Assembly (NCBI RefSeq): GCF_030272615.1
Contig: NC_081415.1
Location: 417,162,757 to 417,226,756 of the forward strand
Direction of reading: 5' to 3'
Length of the DNA stretch: 64,000 nt
Origin: Cryptomeria japonica
Lineage: Eukaryota > Streptophyta > Pinopsida > Cupressales > Cupressaceae
Shown: positions 1 through 12,100 of the stretch, piece by piece
How positions within the stretch are numbered: position 1 is the first letter of the stretch
Layout: each line of letters opens with the position of its first letter
The notes under the pieces: model-generated
The model's input: the letters and a program-made list of their open reading frames with translations, nothing else
Told to the model about the DNA's origin: nothing
Database searches by the model: none
Program-made: the position numbers and the translations under genes

Positions 1-710
1 ATTGGAACATTGCATACACCATATGAACATGTCCACTAATCCACAACACTTGAACCAACACAACAGAGTAATACAAATAATTCTTTGAGCTTGTCCTGGT
101 AGACAACCTCAATGTCAGTAAATTGTCACAACCAACTTCATCACTTCAACAATCGAGGACATAAAAACATGATAGTGCAACATCCACATAATTCATATAT
201 TATATCTAGAACTACAAGCCATCATCATCAAAAACCAGAGGAATGCAAAACATTCTTTCATAAGGACATTAAATACTCTTTCTTGCATATTATAACTTTC
301 AATACTATAGCATTCCAAAAATACCTCATCCTTACTCAATATCACCAACAAACAACATCACAATATTTGAACACTCATTTCTGGACCATATATAGCTTCT
401 ACACAACTAAATAAGTTTGACGTCAATGACAACATAACTCAATTTTCCAACACCAACATTATACCTAAGACAATAGGTAAAAGGGGGAGTGTACTCACAC
501 CCCTTTTCTACTATAAGAGTAAAGAAGTGACTTTAGAAAATCTTGGGGTGAGTTGTTTCCCTAAGAAGGGACACTTAATAACCTACTAACTATTTAGTAC
601 TTTTCCACACTACTTTGTAATTCACTAAACATAATATTTATTTTGAAATTTAAATAAAGATTCCTAAATTAATTTTAAAATACCACAATAAAGCATAGAA
701 AATGTATAGG
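1..710. other. AT-rich flank with no recognisable gene
   Basis: No motif or coding pattern was recognised here. A short open frame of 100 codons at 112-414 has low-complexity His/Thr/Asn composition and no family signature. The stretch ends with AGGTA (711-715), which directly precedes the outer copia LTR and could be one half of its target duplication. The partner copy was not found in the window. Confidence 0.5.
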
Positions 711-715
711 AGGTA

Positions 716-987
716 TGTTGGACATATATTTGCATTGATGTCAAAGGTGTGATGAACAAGGAGTGTCAAAGAAGTGTCAACAAGTTGTTGTGATTGATGT
801 CAAAGTATCTGAAATAATATAATTACTTGTCATGTCATATCAAACTTTTTTGTGGTGTATTTTAAGTTGCTATAGTATAATAGATTGCTATGAAGTTTCA
901 ACCAATTGGAATATATTTGTAGTATCATATTTCATCTACTCTCATTATTGGAAGTGGTTTGGAAGTTTGATTCAGAATGTTTGAGGT
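716..987 (+). mobile_element. Outer Ty1/copia 5' LTR, left part (split by gypsy insertion)
   Basis: The sequence starts with TGTTGGACAT, a typical copia LTR beginning. It runs up to GAGGT (983-987), where the minus-strand gypsy element is inserted. It resumes at 24,796 after the second GAGGT. Read together, the two halves give an LTR of about 1.37 kb, ending in a C-rich tract and a CA before a decayed primer-binding site. The join is supported by the target duplication. The left end is inferred from the TG start only, since no second LTR is in the window. Confidence 0.6.
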
Positions 988-2179
988 TGTAATGTTGGAA
1001 AAATGGTGAATGAGAGATCAAGAGGAAAGCTTTTCTTCCCTCCAAGGAGAGATGAAAGTTTCACTTCGGATTCCCCTTCAAACAATTTTCACGCATTACA
1101 TTAGAAGAGGGGGGAAACACACTAGATTCAACCTCTAGAGAAAGAGATTGAATTTTGAGTGATGGTAAGTTAATCCCCTCTTCTGAGACTGAGATTTGAA
1201 TTGATTGAATTATGTACTTATGACCAAGTGGAAAAGTGATAAAGATCTGATTATAAGTCAAGATAGTAGCATAGGATGAAGCTGTGCACTTGGATTTGGC
1301 AATAATATGTTAAGACAAAGTTGCACTACGAATTTGAGGAAAATTTTCCCAGACTGTAGCGAGAGTGTACTCGGTCCTCTAAAAAATCTGCGAAATGAAA
1401 AGGGTTTTTCCGCCTTTGCAAATGGAGTCCAAATCCGAAAGTGCAACTGTGCACCTACACACAGAAAAGAGAGGGAAAAGTGTTGGGATTAGGGGTTTGC
1501 CTTCATGTCAAACCCTAGTTTTGGAATTAACCAAATGATGAAAGAAAGTACTTGCAAGTAAATGTAAATGAAAGACTGAAATGTAAGTCACCTCAAGGGA
1601 GGTTGTAGATAGAATGTATGTATATTTTCTTGTGTGGATTTGAGTGTTGGAATGAATCTCCTCTTCAATGGTTGAATCCTTGACTTGAATGCAACACCTA
1701 GCCTTGAAGGGAGACTTGAGAATGCTCAATGCTAGAAAGGAATGCTTGAATGCTCTTGAATGTTTGATCTCATATAAACTCCCCACTCATCCAACTTATT
1801 GAACTTATGCAAATGAGAGGACAAATGCGACATATATACTTGTCAATTAGGGCTAATTGACCGATTTTCTATCGCAGGCCGACACTGGGGGAGTTTTTTT
1901 GCTCAATGTGCAACCTCCAAAGCACAATTGAAAAGGGTCCTGCCCCAAAATGGGGCAGGGGATATGCCCCTATCCTAGGAGGATAGGAGCGCCATGCCCC
2001 TATCTTGCCCTTTTTTCTAGGACAAGATGTAGTTTAGGAAGTGCAGAGGGCAAGCAAGATGCAATTATGAGGTGTCGAGCAAGTTTTTAGTCTCCGATTG
2101 AGCTTAGGGATTCGAATAGCATGCGTGAGGAACCTAATGTGGTTGACAATTGCAAGGGTCACAATTGCATGACACTCTA
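988..2179 (-). repeat. Gypsy 3' LTR (minus-strand element)
   Basis: This is about 1.19 kb and aligns by eye along its whole length with 23,582-24,790; both contain the same motif order from TGTAATGTTGG to CATGACACT. A polypurine tract abuts it on the internal side (2,180-2,195, read as AAAGTGGGGGCTAAA on the minus strand), which identifies it as the 3' LTR. GAGGT at 983-987 is the target duplication. Several substitutions and small indels separate it from the 5' LTR, so the insertion is not recent. Confidence 0.85.
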
Positions 2180-2634
2180 TTTAGCCCCCACTTTAGCAGG
2201 AGTATAAGCATATACCAATACTATCAGTAAAGTACAAGGAAACAAGATTGAAAGACTTCTACGACGTCAAGGAGGCAAGATGCACCAAGCCCCCAGTGGA
2301 TTAAGGATCTTACGACATCGATTGACAAAGTAAAAGGGAAGATCAAGAAGGGAAAACTGTGACTACAAGTAGCAAGGTTCCCCTCACTATGAGTCACGAA
2401 AAAGATACCAAAATTATGAAGCAAACCCAAGTTCGCTAAATAATTCTAAGTATCGAAAAGGAAAATATGTGTGGAGTGTATTCCCCCACGTTAAAGCGAT
2501 CGTGCATGCCTTATCGGGAGCGATTGCTTTAAGGTAGGATACACCCAAGAGAGAGAGAAGAGAGGGAGCACATTATCACAAGGATTTAGCCTCCAAGTGA
2601 GAAATAAACCCAAGGATAATGAACACAAAACATG
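2180..2634 (-). other. Gypsy 3' internal non-coding region with polypurine tract
   Basis: This is the minus-strand 3' end of the gypsy internal region. It ends in the polypurine tract next to the 3' LTR. No reverse transcriptase or integrase motif is visible in any frame; the short open frames (for example 2,224-2,430) have no family signature. The segment is separated from the rest of the gypsy internal region by the nested DNA transposon. Confidence 0.6.
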
Positions 2635-2733
2635 AGGTAGTTTCTCTTTCCTTGGAGTCAGTATGTTGTATGATAACTCATGTATATCATATATGTATAT
2701 GGGTAAAAGTACAAACCTATGTCGCACTTTTAC
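2635..2733. repeat. Left inverted terminal sequence of the DNA transposon
   Basis: The core TGTCGCACTTTTA (2,720-2,732) is inverted at 18,703-18,715. Outward of the core, degenerate inverted similarity continues to about 2,635 and 18,781 (AGGTAGT at both outer edges, ATATGGGT in the middle). The outer portion is either a long degenerate terminal inverted repeat or an inverted repeat in the host element. Part of it (GTAAAAGTAC next to the core) also recurs beside the right end of the short copy at 26,874-27,815, which favours the first reading. No target-site duplication could be identified. Confidence 0.6.
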
Positions 2734-4243
2734 AAAGGAAAAGTCTAACACAACAATAATTGTTCAATTTCCTCGCCATAAAAGTGTCATTTGCATTTTG
2801 AATTTGAAGATGATGTAAACTGATGAAATGTGTAAAATTTGTTGAAGTTTAAGTCTACTATTTTTTAAAAAAAAATTGTCAATAATTTATGTTTTTTTTT
2901 AGCTTTAAAGTCCATTTTTTTATTGCTGAAAAACGCTGAAAAATAGGGGGTTTGGTTCCCACCTCAAAAGTAAATGTAAATCAACTCTTTTTTTTCTCAT
3001 TTTTATATCAGTTATAGATCACATATTTATATAGTGCATGGAAAAATAAAATAAAATTTTTGATTTACATTTTCTTTGTAATAGCATTTGGAAGTCGAAT
3101 ACACCAGAATTTGATAGGTTTTGTCTCCAACCACAATTTGTCTATTCAATTTATGATAATCCAAAAACTAAAAATACCCTTTTGGAGAAGACTCTCTCTT
3201 CTAGTGAACCATATTTTTTTCAATTTGTTTGAAGTGATTTGATATTTTTTTATTTTTTTTCAAAGCAAACTCATATCGAACAAAAGAATACCTAGTTGTA
3301 GTATTTTTAATTTTTTATATATTAAATGTAATCAAAACATTAAAAAAATTATATGAGTAGAATTGTGACTTCGATCTCTAAAAAAGGGCATTTTTAATTT
3401 TTTAATAAGTTTAATTTACCTATTGAATTTTGTTGCAGAAGTGACAAGTTTGAAAAAATCATCATTTTTGTTGATGTGGCTACCACTTGGCAATCCACAT
3501 AAGCCGTTCTAGCCGGAAACATTCTGGTCGGAACAATTCAAAAATAGTCCCGATCGAAAACCCTTCCGGCCAGAACTGTGAGGGTCGACGCGACCGGTCG
3601 CTTGAACCACATATAAAAAAGAATTATTTTTTCCATTAAAAACACAAATCAATCAAGTGCGAAAATAATAAGAGTTATTTTTTGCAAACAATCCATTTTT
3701 TTTTCAAATAAAGTGGCATTTTGGAGCGAGTAGGAAGATTATAAAGGGGCGAAGATTTTGAATTTTTTTTCGGAAGGCGTCTACCCTTTCCAAGTATGTT
3801 ATTTGAAATTATTTTTTCAATCATACGTAATTTACAATATTAGATGTTTTTTTGGAAATTAAATATTTTTTAGATTAACCATATTCTTTAGTCACCGTGA
3901 TACGACGATAACCATTTCTTGGCCATATATCCAACAATATTTAGTACTGAATTATATTATATTTTATTTCCTAATACTTGACTCAAATTATCTATATATT
4001 AGCTAAGTGATTTCAAGCAATTAATGTTATTAAATCACGTTCATATGTACATTGCATATAGTCAAATGTATCTAATTGAAGTATACTTAATTTCTTACTT
4101 TTTATCAATGCTCCTAAATTTCTTGAGCCTTATTTTTTCATTTTCTAAATTATAAAAATTGGACTTCAAGTCAAATGATCTAAATGGATGAAATTTACAC
4201 ATGTTAAGTTTAAGAATGCAAAATTATTTATATATTTTTTGCA
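2734..4243 (+). other. Transposon left arm and subterminal region
   Basis: AT-rich, non-coding sequence lies between the left terminus and the transposase start. Large parts of 2,730-3,420 align by eye with 26,876-27,560 (shared landmarks: AAAGG after the core, GATGTAAACT, GCTGAAAAA, GTGCATGGA, ACCATATTTTTTTCAATTT). At 3,500-3,600 it contains repeated TTCCGGCC/TTCTGGTC-type half-palindromes, like those near the right end. The transposase promoter is presumably within this arm, but no convincing TATA box was singled out. Confidence 0.55.
3500..3600. repeat. Left subterminal TTCYGGCCRGAA-type repeats
   Basis: The sequence contains TTCTAGCCGGAA, TTCTGGTCGGAA and TTCCGGCCAGAA within about 70 bp, in an otherwise AT-rich arm. 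The same 12-bp palindrome, in both orientations, recurs between 18,460 and 18,690 near the other terminus. Clustered short repeats just inside both ends are typical of transposase-binding subterminal repeats. That role is inference. Confidence 0.6.
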
Positions 4244-6304
4244 ATGGGGAATAAGAGGACTAGATCAAGGTTGTATGATCGTAAAAGGGACAATAAGATG
4301 AAAGGTCATACAAAACGTAGTCAACAAAAATTTGTTGTTGTTCAAGATCAACCTGATGATGTTCAAGAAACACCTACTCAGGTATGAGATGAATTTTTTT
4401 TCTGGTATGGAAAATTTGATGGAAATGGATGAAGATAAGCTTTTCAATGAAATTCCATCTAAAAATATGATACCTGAAAGCACATTAAAATTGCATTGTA
4501 ATAATTTGTGGGATGATTATTTTAAAAATAAGTCTATTGTTGGAAGAGCACAATTATTTGCTAAGTTATTTAGGAAAAGGGAAATGAAACCTGTTTTGGA
4601 GTTGTTGGGTGTTGGTAATAAGAAAAGTTTGAGTGATACATTAGTAAAAGAAACTATAATTGAAAATTTACAAGAAGCATTGAATTGTATTGAGAACACA
4701 AGTCAAGGTGTTGATTTAAGTGCTACACATAGAGCATTGATGACTATGATTACTAGTAAGGAATTGACTCGTAAAAAACAAGTTAATGCAATTTCTCAAT
4801 TAATGCGTGTATCTAGAAGAACTGTTCAAAGATACATTAGGAAGAGAAATATGTTGGATGAAAACATCGAAAAAAATTGGGTAAATATCTACAGGGTTCT
4901 TAGAAAAGACAAAATTTCTGAAGATGTAAAAAGACAGGTCATTGATTATTGGACCAACCAATCTTGTGTTTCTTCCAATAGAATGGATACTATATAGATG
5001 ATAGATGAAGATGGTAAAAATATTACACATCCAAAACATTTCTTAGATACAACACAAAGTGAATTGTTTGAAGCATTCAAGCAAGAATTTTCAGATGTAA
5101 AGATTTGCCAAAGGATGTTTGAGAGATTTCGTCCTTGCTTTGTATGCATAAATAAGGTACGTGAAACTTGTTGTTGTCGAAATCATGTTGAAATTAATCT
5201 ACACTTGCAATCATATAAGAAGTTCATGGAAACAATTAATCCAAATCTAGTTATTCCTACAAGTACAACACATTTGTGAAGTCTATTTTATGTGATAAAT
5301 TAGAAGATTCCGATGAGTTCAAAATACAATGTATAAAAGGTGAATGCAATGATTGTGGATTTTTGAGTAAGTTTGTGTTGCAAATTGAGAATTTTGATAT
5401 TCATGCACTAGTTATATGGAAGAGATTTGAATATGAGACATACCAAAGTAAGTCAGGAACTGAATCCAAAAAAATTATGTTGAAAGAGAGTGAATTACCC
5501 TACATTCAGTTTATAGATAGATTTCATAATATGATATATCCACATATCCAACATTGTCATGGTGCAAGATGGAAGGCTAAACAGTTTTGTGATTCAAAGA
5601 ATTGTTTTCCACCATGTTATATTCTTTCAATTGTAGATTTCTCCAAGAACTATACATTGAGTCCTCACACAGAAATTCAAAGTCAATATTATCATTCTGA
5701 TCAAGTTGCAATATTTGTACAAGTTTTCTATAGACATGCACAATTTCATGTGGATGGTATAGAGAGTACTGAAAATGAATGCATTATCATCAAGGAGGTC
5801 CATTTCTATATCAGTGATGATACGTGTCATCATAGGAGATATGTAGCACATTGTTTTGGAATGTTTTTTGAAGATATTAAAGATTGTGGGATAGAATGTA
5901 CACAACATTGGATTTGGTCAGATGGATGTGCCGGTAAGTACATTAGATTTGAAATTGATTATTTAAGTTGTTTTTTTTTATATATGATTTGATTGTATAT
6001 AACAAGTCAAAAGTTTAAATATATATTTAATATATATGTTATTCATGTCAAGGCAATTAAAGTCTGCAAAAGCTTTTAACTAGTTATCCCTAAAACATGA
6101 TCGACGTAGCATAAAGTTTTTGTGGAACTTCTTTGAGAGTGGACATGGAAAATGAGAGAATGATGGAGCAGGAGCATGTGTGAAGCATGCACTTCACCAA
6201 CATGAACTTGCTAGTAAATTATCTGAACATAGATTAATATATATATATATATATATATGGGTTGTCCAATTTTCTAAAGAAAGAGCTTTTGTACAAGTAA
6301 CACC
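4244..6304 (+). pseudogene. DDE-like transposase, 5' part (broken)
   Basis: An ATG at 4,244 opens a basic N-terminus (about 46 codons) that shifts frame near 4,383. Coding continues from about 4,390 to 5,275 and, after another one-base shift, to about 5,933. A putative helix-turn-helix lies at 4,770-4,840 (basic, RRTVQRYIRK). The region from 5,110 has a CCC-rich stretch (RETCCCRNH) and a CNDC pair. Acidic motifs follow in the order DFSKNY (about 5,640), ISDD (about 5,815) and WSDGCAG (about 5,920), then, after a likely intron with donor GGTAAGTA at 5,933, FESGHGK (about 6,130-6,150) and a DGAGACVK motif. This motif order matches a widespread but poorly named group of eukaryotic transposase-like proteins with DFxENY, SDG and HGKG signatures. 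In-frame stops are mostly TAG or TGA. The copia-like element interrupts the coding sequence at 6,304. Superfamily assignment is open. Confidence 0.65.
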
Positions 6305-7404
6305 TGTTGGCATTTTTGTTGTTTATGTTGTGATTGTCATTGATGGACACACACTTGTATTGAGATCCCCTTTATATGTATGAGCTCATGCTCAATCGGT
6401 ATTTGTTCCAACTGGTATGTTGTATACTAGTCTCTAGACTAGTGATTTTGCAGAATGTGTTTCCTGGTCTTAAGTGGCATGTCAACCCCAAGTAGTACGA
6501 GGGAGCAAAGTGGCACAACACATTCTTACTAGTCTTCATTTTTGTCAAACCGGCAATCGGTATTTTGTATGAACCGGTATTACTCTGTGATGAGTAACCA
6601 ACTGGCATTTTGTGATGAGTTACCAATCCACCGATTGTTTGACGGTGCTGACACATTGATGGTGCTTTTTGTGTCGTGTTATTGAGTATGTCTAGATTCA
6701 TTGAACCTACGAAATTGTAATGTAATCCTATTGGACCGACATGAAATCAGATTCCTTTAAAAGGACATCATGTCTAGGGTTTTAAGTTGTTGCTGAAAGG
6801 GTTAATGTTGAGCTAGGGTTTGAGGTGGAAGTTGAGTTGTTGTGAGAGTGATCTTATCTAAGAAGATCAAGTTGTAACTGTGAGAGAGAGAGAAGATTGA
6901 ATTAATGCTGGAATGCATTAGCTATGAGTAATACTGGATCTAACTAAGTAGTTTGTGCTATTAGATAGATCAAACACTTGTTGATTACTCACATCTTTGA
7001 CAAGTCTGTAGCCCTTAACCGGGTAGGCCTCAAAGCCTTTGTAAAATCCTCTAAAAAGGTAGTCTTTAATCAGACTTATCTCCTAATAGAGATTGAGATT
7101 CCTAACAAGATCTGTTCTGTTGAAGAATATTGTAAGACCTTAACCGGTCTGGTTTCTATTCTGCAGATAGTGACTTGTGAGTTCCATCTCACCGTGGTTT
7201 TTCCTAGTTGGGTTTCCATGTCAAATATCTTGTGTTATGGTTGTATTGCTTTTGTGGGTGAATGCTTTATTTGCATTTTGGTTTGCATGTGTGGTAACCA
7301 GTTTGACTGTTAGACTGCTTTACCAGTTTATCTTTAGACTGTGTAAGTGTTTCAGTGCAGTAGTTTTTGGCATACTAATTCACCCCCCCTCTTAGTATTC
7401 ATCA
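6305..7404 (+). repeat. 5' LTR of the copia-like element
   Basis: This is 1,100 bp, TG...CA ended, ending in a C-rich tract followed by TTAGTATTCATCA. It is very similar to 12,995-14,151. The 57-bp length difference is mostly explained by small tandem duplications present only in the 3' copy. Confidence 0.93.
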
Positions 7405-7406
7405 AT

Positions 7407-7418
7407 TGGTATCAGAGC
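7407..7418 (+). other. Primer-binding site (tRNA-iMet type)
   Basis: TGGTATCAGAGC lies two bases after the 5' LTR end. It is the standard complement of the 3' end of plant initiator methionine tRNA used by most copia elements. Confidence 0.9.
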
Positions 7419-7454
7419 CTACCTTTCTATAAGTTTAACCACTTGGAAAGAGAT

Positions 7455-8732
7455 ATGGGGGAATACACCTTGAGGGAACTTACTCAATGGCTCACTAAGT
7501 CTGAGCAAGCCTATGATGATCTTATGGTAAAATACAAGGTATCTCAAGCAAAAAGGAGAGAACATGCAGAGAGGCTGATGGAACTATCTGAAAGTAGTTC
7601 TGAAGATGAAGCTAACATGGAAGCCATGATTGCTGAAGTGAATAAGCTGAATGATTCAAACTCCAATCTGAGAAAGGAGTTGGAAGGACTGACTATTTGG
7701 TTTAGTCAAGAGCTTCAGAACTGGAGAAAAGCTGAAGATCTGGTAAAGGACAGAGATCATGAGATCTCCAAGTTGAAACATGAGATTAGTGTACTAACTG
7801 CTCACCTTCATGAGAGTAGAATGGAAAAAGATGACATGCAAGGAGAACTAAACATTGCCATCTCAGAAAATGCAAGTCTAATGGAGACAAACACTACTAT
7901 TTCCAAAGAACTCTTTGAGTCAAAAGAAATACTTGCTAAGTTTGGCAAAAGTACTGTCAAGCTAGAGAAAAAGCTTGAGTCATCTAGACCGGCAAAGAAT
8001 ACCAATGGTCTTGGTTTTTTTGGACATGAGGAAGGAGAATCCTTAGGAACAAATGCTGAAGCATCAAAGAAGCAATCGACACTCAAAGGAAAAGGTAAGA
8101 AAAAATTCAAACCTGGTTGCTTTAACTATCTTAAAGAAGGACACACTACCAATGTATGTAGGAGCAAAGCCTACAATAATTTTCCTTATTTAATCAACAA
8201 TGTACCTAGATCCAATAAGTTCAATGGTCATTGTTATGCATGCAATAAGTTTGGGCATAGAGCATTTGAATGCAGGTCTGTAATGGATAACACTGGAAGA
8301 TATCCTCAGAGGACCCAAGGAACTGGTCCTGAACCTTTTATGTACCAGAACCACAACCGGTTTAATGTCTTCAATCATCAGTCAAGAAGCGGTGGCCATC
8401 AAGCGACAACCGGATGGAGAGAAAGTTGTATGATCTATCATGGTCATGGTCACACTGCTGCAACATGCAGAAGGAAGAATGGAAACATGTACAATGGACC
8501 TTGGAGAGCACCTGGACTTGTTTGCTATCACTGCAACAAACCGGGTCACATTGCAAGATTCTGCAAAAGTAGAAAAAGTATATCTGATGATATACTGGTC
8601 ACTCAGGAAGGAGAAATAGATGTTGAAAAAGTTGAAGGAGACATGAAGAAAACATGGAAGAAGAAACCAATATTGTCGGAAGAGGAACCAGTTTTTGCAC
8701 CTAGTGTGGAAATATCAGAACCGACAAACTAA
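7455..8732 (+). CDS. Copia-like gag with coiled coil and four zinc-knuckle positions
   Basis: The ATG at 7,455 is the first methionine after the primer-binding site in a frame open to 8,732 (about 425 codons). The N-terminal two-thirds is Glu/Lys-rich with heptad-like spacing and predicted coiled coil. It lacks the usual copia gag (UBN2-type) capsid domain, so this is a shortened gag. The C-terminal third carries four CX2CX4HX4C positions: two intact (CYACNKFGHRAFEC, CYHCNKPGHIARFC) and two in which the second Cys is Tyr (CFNYLKEGH, CMIYHGHGH). Nucleic-acid binding and packaging of the element RNA is the family role. The frame has no internal stop, in contrast to the downstream ORF. Confidence 0.8.
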   Translation: MGEYTLRELTQWLTKSEQAYDDLMVKYKVSQAKRREHAERLMELSESSSEDEANMEAMIAEVNKLNDSNSNLRKELEGLTIWFSQELQNWRKAEDLVKDRDHEISKLKHEISVLTAHLHESRMEKDDMQGELNIAISENASLMETNTTISKELFESKEILAKFGKSTVKLEKKLESSRPAKNTNGLGFFGHEEGESLGTNAEASKKQSTLKGKGKKKFKPGCFNYLKEGHTTNVCRSKAYNNFPYLINNVPRSNKFNGHCYACNKFGHRAFECRSVMDNTGRYPQRTQGTGPEPFMYQNHNRFNVFNHQSRSGGHQATTGWRESCMIYHGHGHTAATCRRKNGNMYNGPWRAPGLVCYHCNKPGHIARFCKSRKSISDDILVTQEGEIDVEKVEGDMKKTWKKKPILSEEEPVFAPSVEISEPTN

Positions 8733-9178
8733 GCCTCAAAGGCTTAGGGGGAGCAAACAGCGAAATGCTTTCAAACCCCCAGTTGACATCGATAAAAGTC
8801 CTTAACCAGTATGCGATACCTATTGCTTGGCAGAAGACTGGAAATGGTAAAAAGGCAAATTAGGGTTTACGCCCTAATAGAGGAGCATTAATGACGGTAG
8901 GTGAGAGACATGTATAAATGCATTCTTCAAATCATTTCTCACTATCTGTTTTCGAGCGAAGAAATGTTTTCAAGTGCAAAGCGAAGAAAAGGAAATTTGA
9001 GCTTAGATTTCAAGAAATTGGATAACCTTGAAAGATATTCAAATCTAGTTTGCAAGCGGTAGTGGAGAACTCAAAGTGGTGATTTGGCATCCGACAGAGA
9101 GTGAAGTGAAGCAGAATCAAGAAGCCCAAAATTCATGTTTGAAAGGTATTTTTCATGTTCTTGAAATACTCTTCAATG
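8733..9178 (+). other. Spacer between gag and second ORF
   Basis: This is non-coding in all frames as far as can be seen. It begins with a purine stretch (GGGGGAGC near 8,748) and contains the segment preceding the second ORF. No splice acceptor or internal promoter stands out. Confidence 0.4.
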
Positions 9179-12100
9179 GCTTCCACATCTCATACCAGTT
9201 CAAGTACATCCATTGAGTCAGAAAGTTTCATTCAGAGGAAGTCCAAGTATAATGCTTTATCACAAGTTCCAGCTGGAGTCATAGTCGAAGAAGGAATTTC
9301 CGATTATATTGATTGCAAAATAGAAGACCTATGGACTTTAGCCATTCATACTTAGTTAGGTCTATTTTGCGGAAAGGACAAAAGGATCAAACCGAAATTT
9401 AGTGTCATAGAGAAGAAGAAATTCCACAACGCAGTATATTTCCTAGAAGACTTCACAGAGGATCACATCAAGATCATCTTGAGCAAAGTCCATGGTGACA
9501 AGATGTACCTGGAGAGGATGCATGATATCATGCCTCAGGCAATTCATGTAGTCACCAGTTTCTGCAACACAGGGGAAGTGCCAGCCCTAAGAAAAGTGAG
9601 CAAAATGGAAATGACCAAGCTCACCAGTTCAACAAGTGATTCATGGGGTATGACAGTCAATCCTATCAAGGATGATCTGGTGAAATACGCCTACATGGTG
9701 ATAGGCTATAGAACATTCTCAGCTAGCAGGATTAATTCTGTATTTGCTGCAGCGGTAAATGCTGCTTACTGAATGATAAAAGAGGATGCATCTTTTGACT
9801 TATGCACCGGCATGCAGAGGCAACTCCTGCTAAATCTTAAGGCAATCAAGCACGACAACTCACTGAGGTTTAAGTTTGGACAACTACTAGTAGGGTTGTT
9901 CTTTTATTTCAAAGGCTACTTTTCGGGTGTAGGAGATGTCCAGTGGTCACCTAACCAACCGGTAACCAAGCAGATAAAGGAAAGCATGCAAGCCATTGGA
10001 ACCAGCTACCCTAAGGTACTGAACACATATTTTGATGAGTTCAGAAGAAAGATGAGTCAGAGGGTAAGAATCTCAGGTGACATAGTGAAGAAATATGAAG
10101 ATGACATCTGTTTCACTATTCAGGTGGACAAATGTCTAATGGAGGCTCTTTAGCCTAGAATGGAGGAAGTGGAGCCTATGGGCTATGAGGTCATGTTTGA
10201 CATGCTGGAAGGGTATGCTTCAACCCTTATTGCCTCGCCTCTTGATCCAAAGGCTAAGAGGACCGAAACCTACTTGGAGAGGATTGCACTAGTTGAAGAA
10301 CCATCAGTGAAGAAGGGAAAAGAACTGGCAGCTAAGAAAGCTAAGGCAGTGCCTGCAGCATCGACACCGGCTACCACTGCAACTCCAAGAGTGACCAAGC
10401 AGTCACCGACAAAGAAGAAACTGGAGGTAACACCGGAAAAAGTCTTTGAAAGAAAGAGGAAGACTAAGGAAAATGAACTGGACTCCGAAGAAATCGAGTC
10501 TGATGAACAACCAAAGAAGGCTAGATAGACAAAGAAGATGAAGAAGAATAACCGGTAGCATCCGCATTAGTAAATATAGATATCTCCTCTTACAAACCTT
10601 TGACACATTGTCAAAGAACATTAAAAAATATTAGGAGAAAGTTACTTCATGATTTAATAGATTATTATGATGAATTCAATAGTGAGGAAAAAGATGAAGT
10701 ACTACAGGAAATCATTCTTTATTTATGTAAAAATGACCGGTCACCATCAGAGATTAAATCTCAGACACCGGATTCATTATTTAAAGCATTGGATAATAAA
10801 TGGTGCATTGTCATTGAAAAGGAACAGGAGATTAGGGAGAAAGTTTTTGCACAGTACTTCCTCGAACTCTCAAATTCAGAATTGTTTGATGCTCTGGATC
10901 AAAATAAAGGTCTCTTCTTCACAAGGAGAAGAAGACTCTAGTTGTTGGAGGGGAGAGTTGATGATGTTGAAAAAGATACACATCAACATATGGCCCATGC
11001 TATCAGCTCTCACAAAGCACGAATGGCCAACCTCCAAGCGGAAAAGGAACCAGTTATTTCCAAACCGGATGAGGTCTTTGATGAGGAAGGAAACCTAGTG
11101 GAAGAACTAATCGACACCATCGATATCGATGCCCTGGATGTAGAAGATGTCACTCAGGACATACCTTCTGAGGGAACAAAATAGGGACAACAAGCCGATC
11201 AGGGTGGTGAACAAGCTAAGGCCACACAACAAGCGGCAAAGGAACGGGAAGAGAAAAAGAAGAAGGATGAAGATGAGAAACATAAGAAAGAGGAAGAGAA
11301 GAGAAAAGAGGAAGAGGAGAAATGGAAAGATGAAGAAAAGAAGAAGCAAGAAGATGATAGGAAAAAGAAAGAAGAAGAGGATAAGGAAGAAAAGAGAAAG
11401 AAGGAAGAAGAGGAGAAGAAAAAGAAGGAAGAGGAAGAGAAGAAAAGAAAGGAAACGGAAGAGAAGAAGAAGAAGGAAGAGGAAGAACAGAAAAAGAAGG
11501 AAGCGGAAGAGAAGAAGAAGAAGGAAGAGGAAGAACAAAAGAAGAAGGAAGAGGAAGAACATAAAAAGAAGGAAGCAGAAGAGAAGAAGTAGAAGGAAGA
11601 GGAAGAAGCAAAGAAGAAGGTAGAAGCAGAGCAGAAGCAGAAAGAAGAAGAAGACAAGAAGAAGATGGAAGAGGAAGAGAAGAAAAAGAGAGAAGAAAAA
11701 GAAAAGGAAGAGAAGGAGAGGAAAAAGAAGGAAGAAGCAGAAAAGACAATCGAAGCGATGAAGAGCACACAGATGGAAACTCCTAAGGCAACCAGTAGCC
11801 AAGCCAAACCAGCTGCTATCTCGAGCCCCATTGATCTCCAATCTGCAAGTGAGTCTGAGCTTATGCAGAGCATCAAGGTTGCCCAAGAGCGCCTTGAAGG
11901 CATTCACAGGAAAAGAGAACAAGATATTATTCAGGCGGCTGTAGACACACTTACCTGTTTAATCCCCGGTACTAATCTTCCTTACACTGAATCATCACTA
12001 GCACAACTCAAACTTTTGTGTACTATAGTGGATGATTAGGTGCAGAGTCTAGAAGAAGCAGCAGAGGCCAATGTAAAGAAAGAGCACCAAAAGGCTCTTA

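Noticed and set aside
112-414. 100-codon open frame near the window start
   Set aside because: Low-complexity His/Asn/Thr/Ile composition in AT-rich DNA, no domain or neighbouring exon, no recognisable homology.
2635-2719. Assigning a definite target-site duplication to the DNA transposon
   Set aside because: Neither the core ends (2,720/18,715) nor the outer ends (2,635/18,781) have matching flanks. The outer edge is unresolved.
11107-11922. Long minus-strand open frames rich in Leu/Phe/Ser opposite the Lys/Glu tract
   Set aside because: They are complements of the purine-only tract in the copia-like second ORF and have homopolymeric composition. No transmembrane family signature is present.
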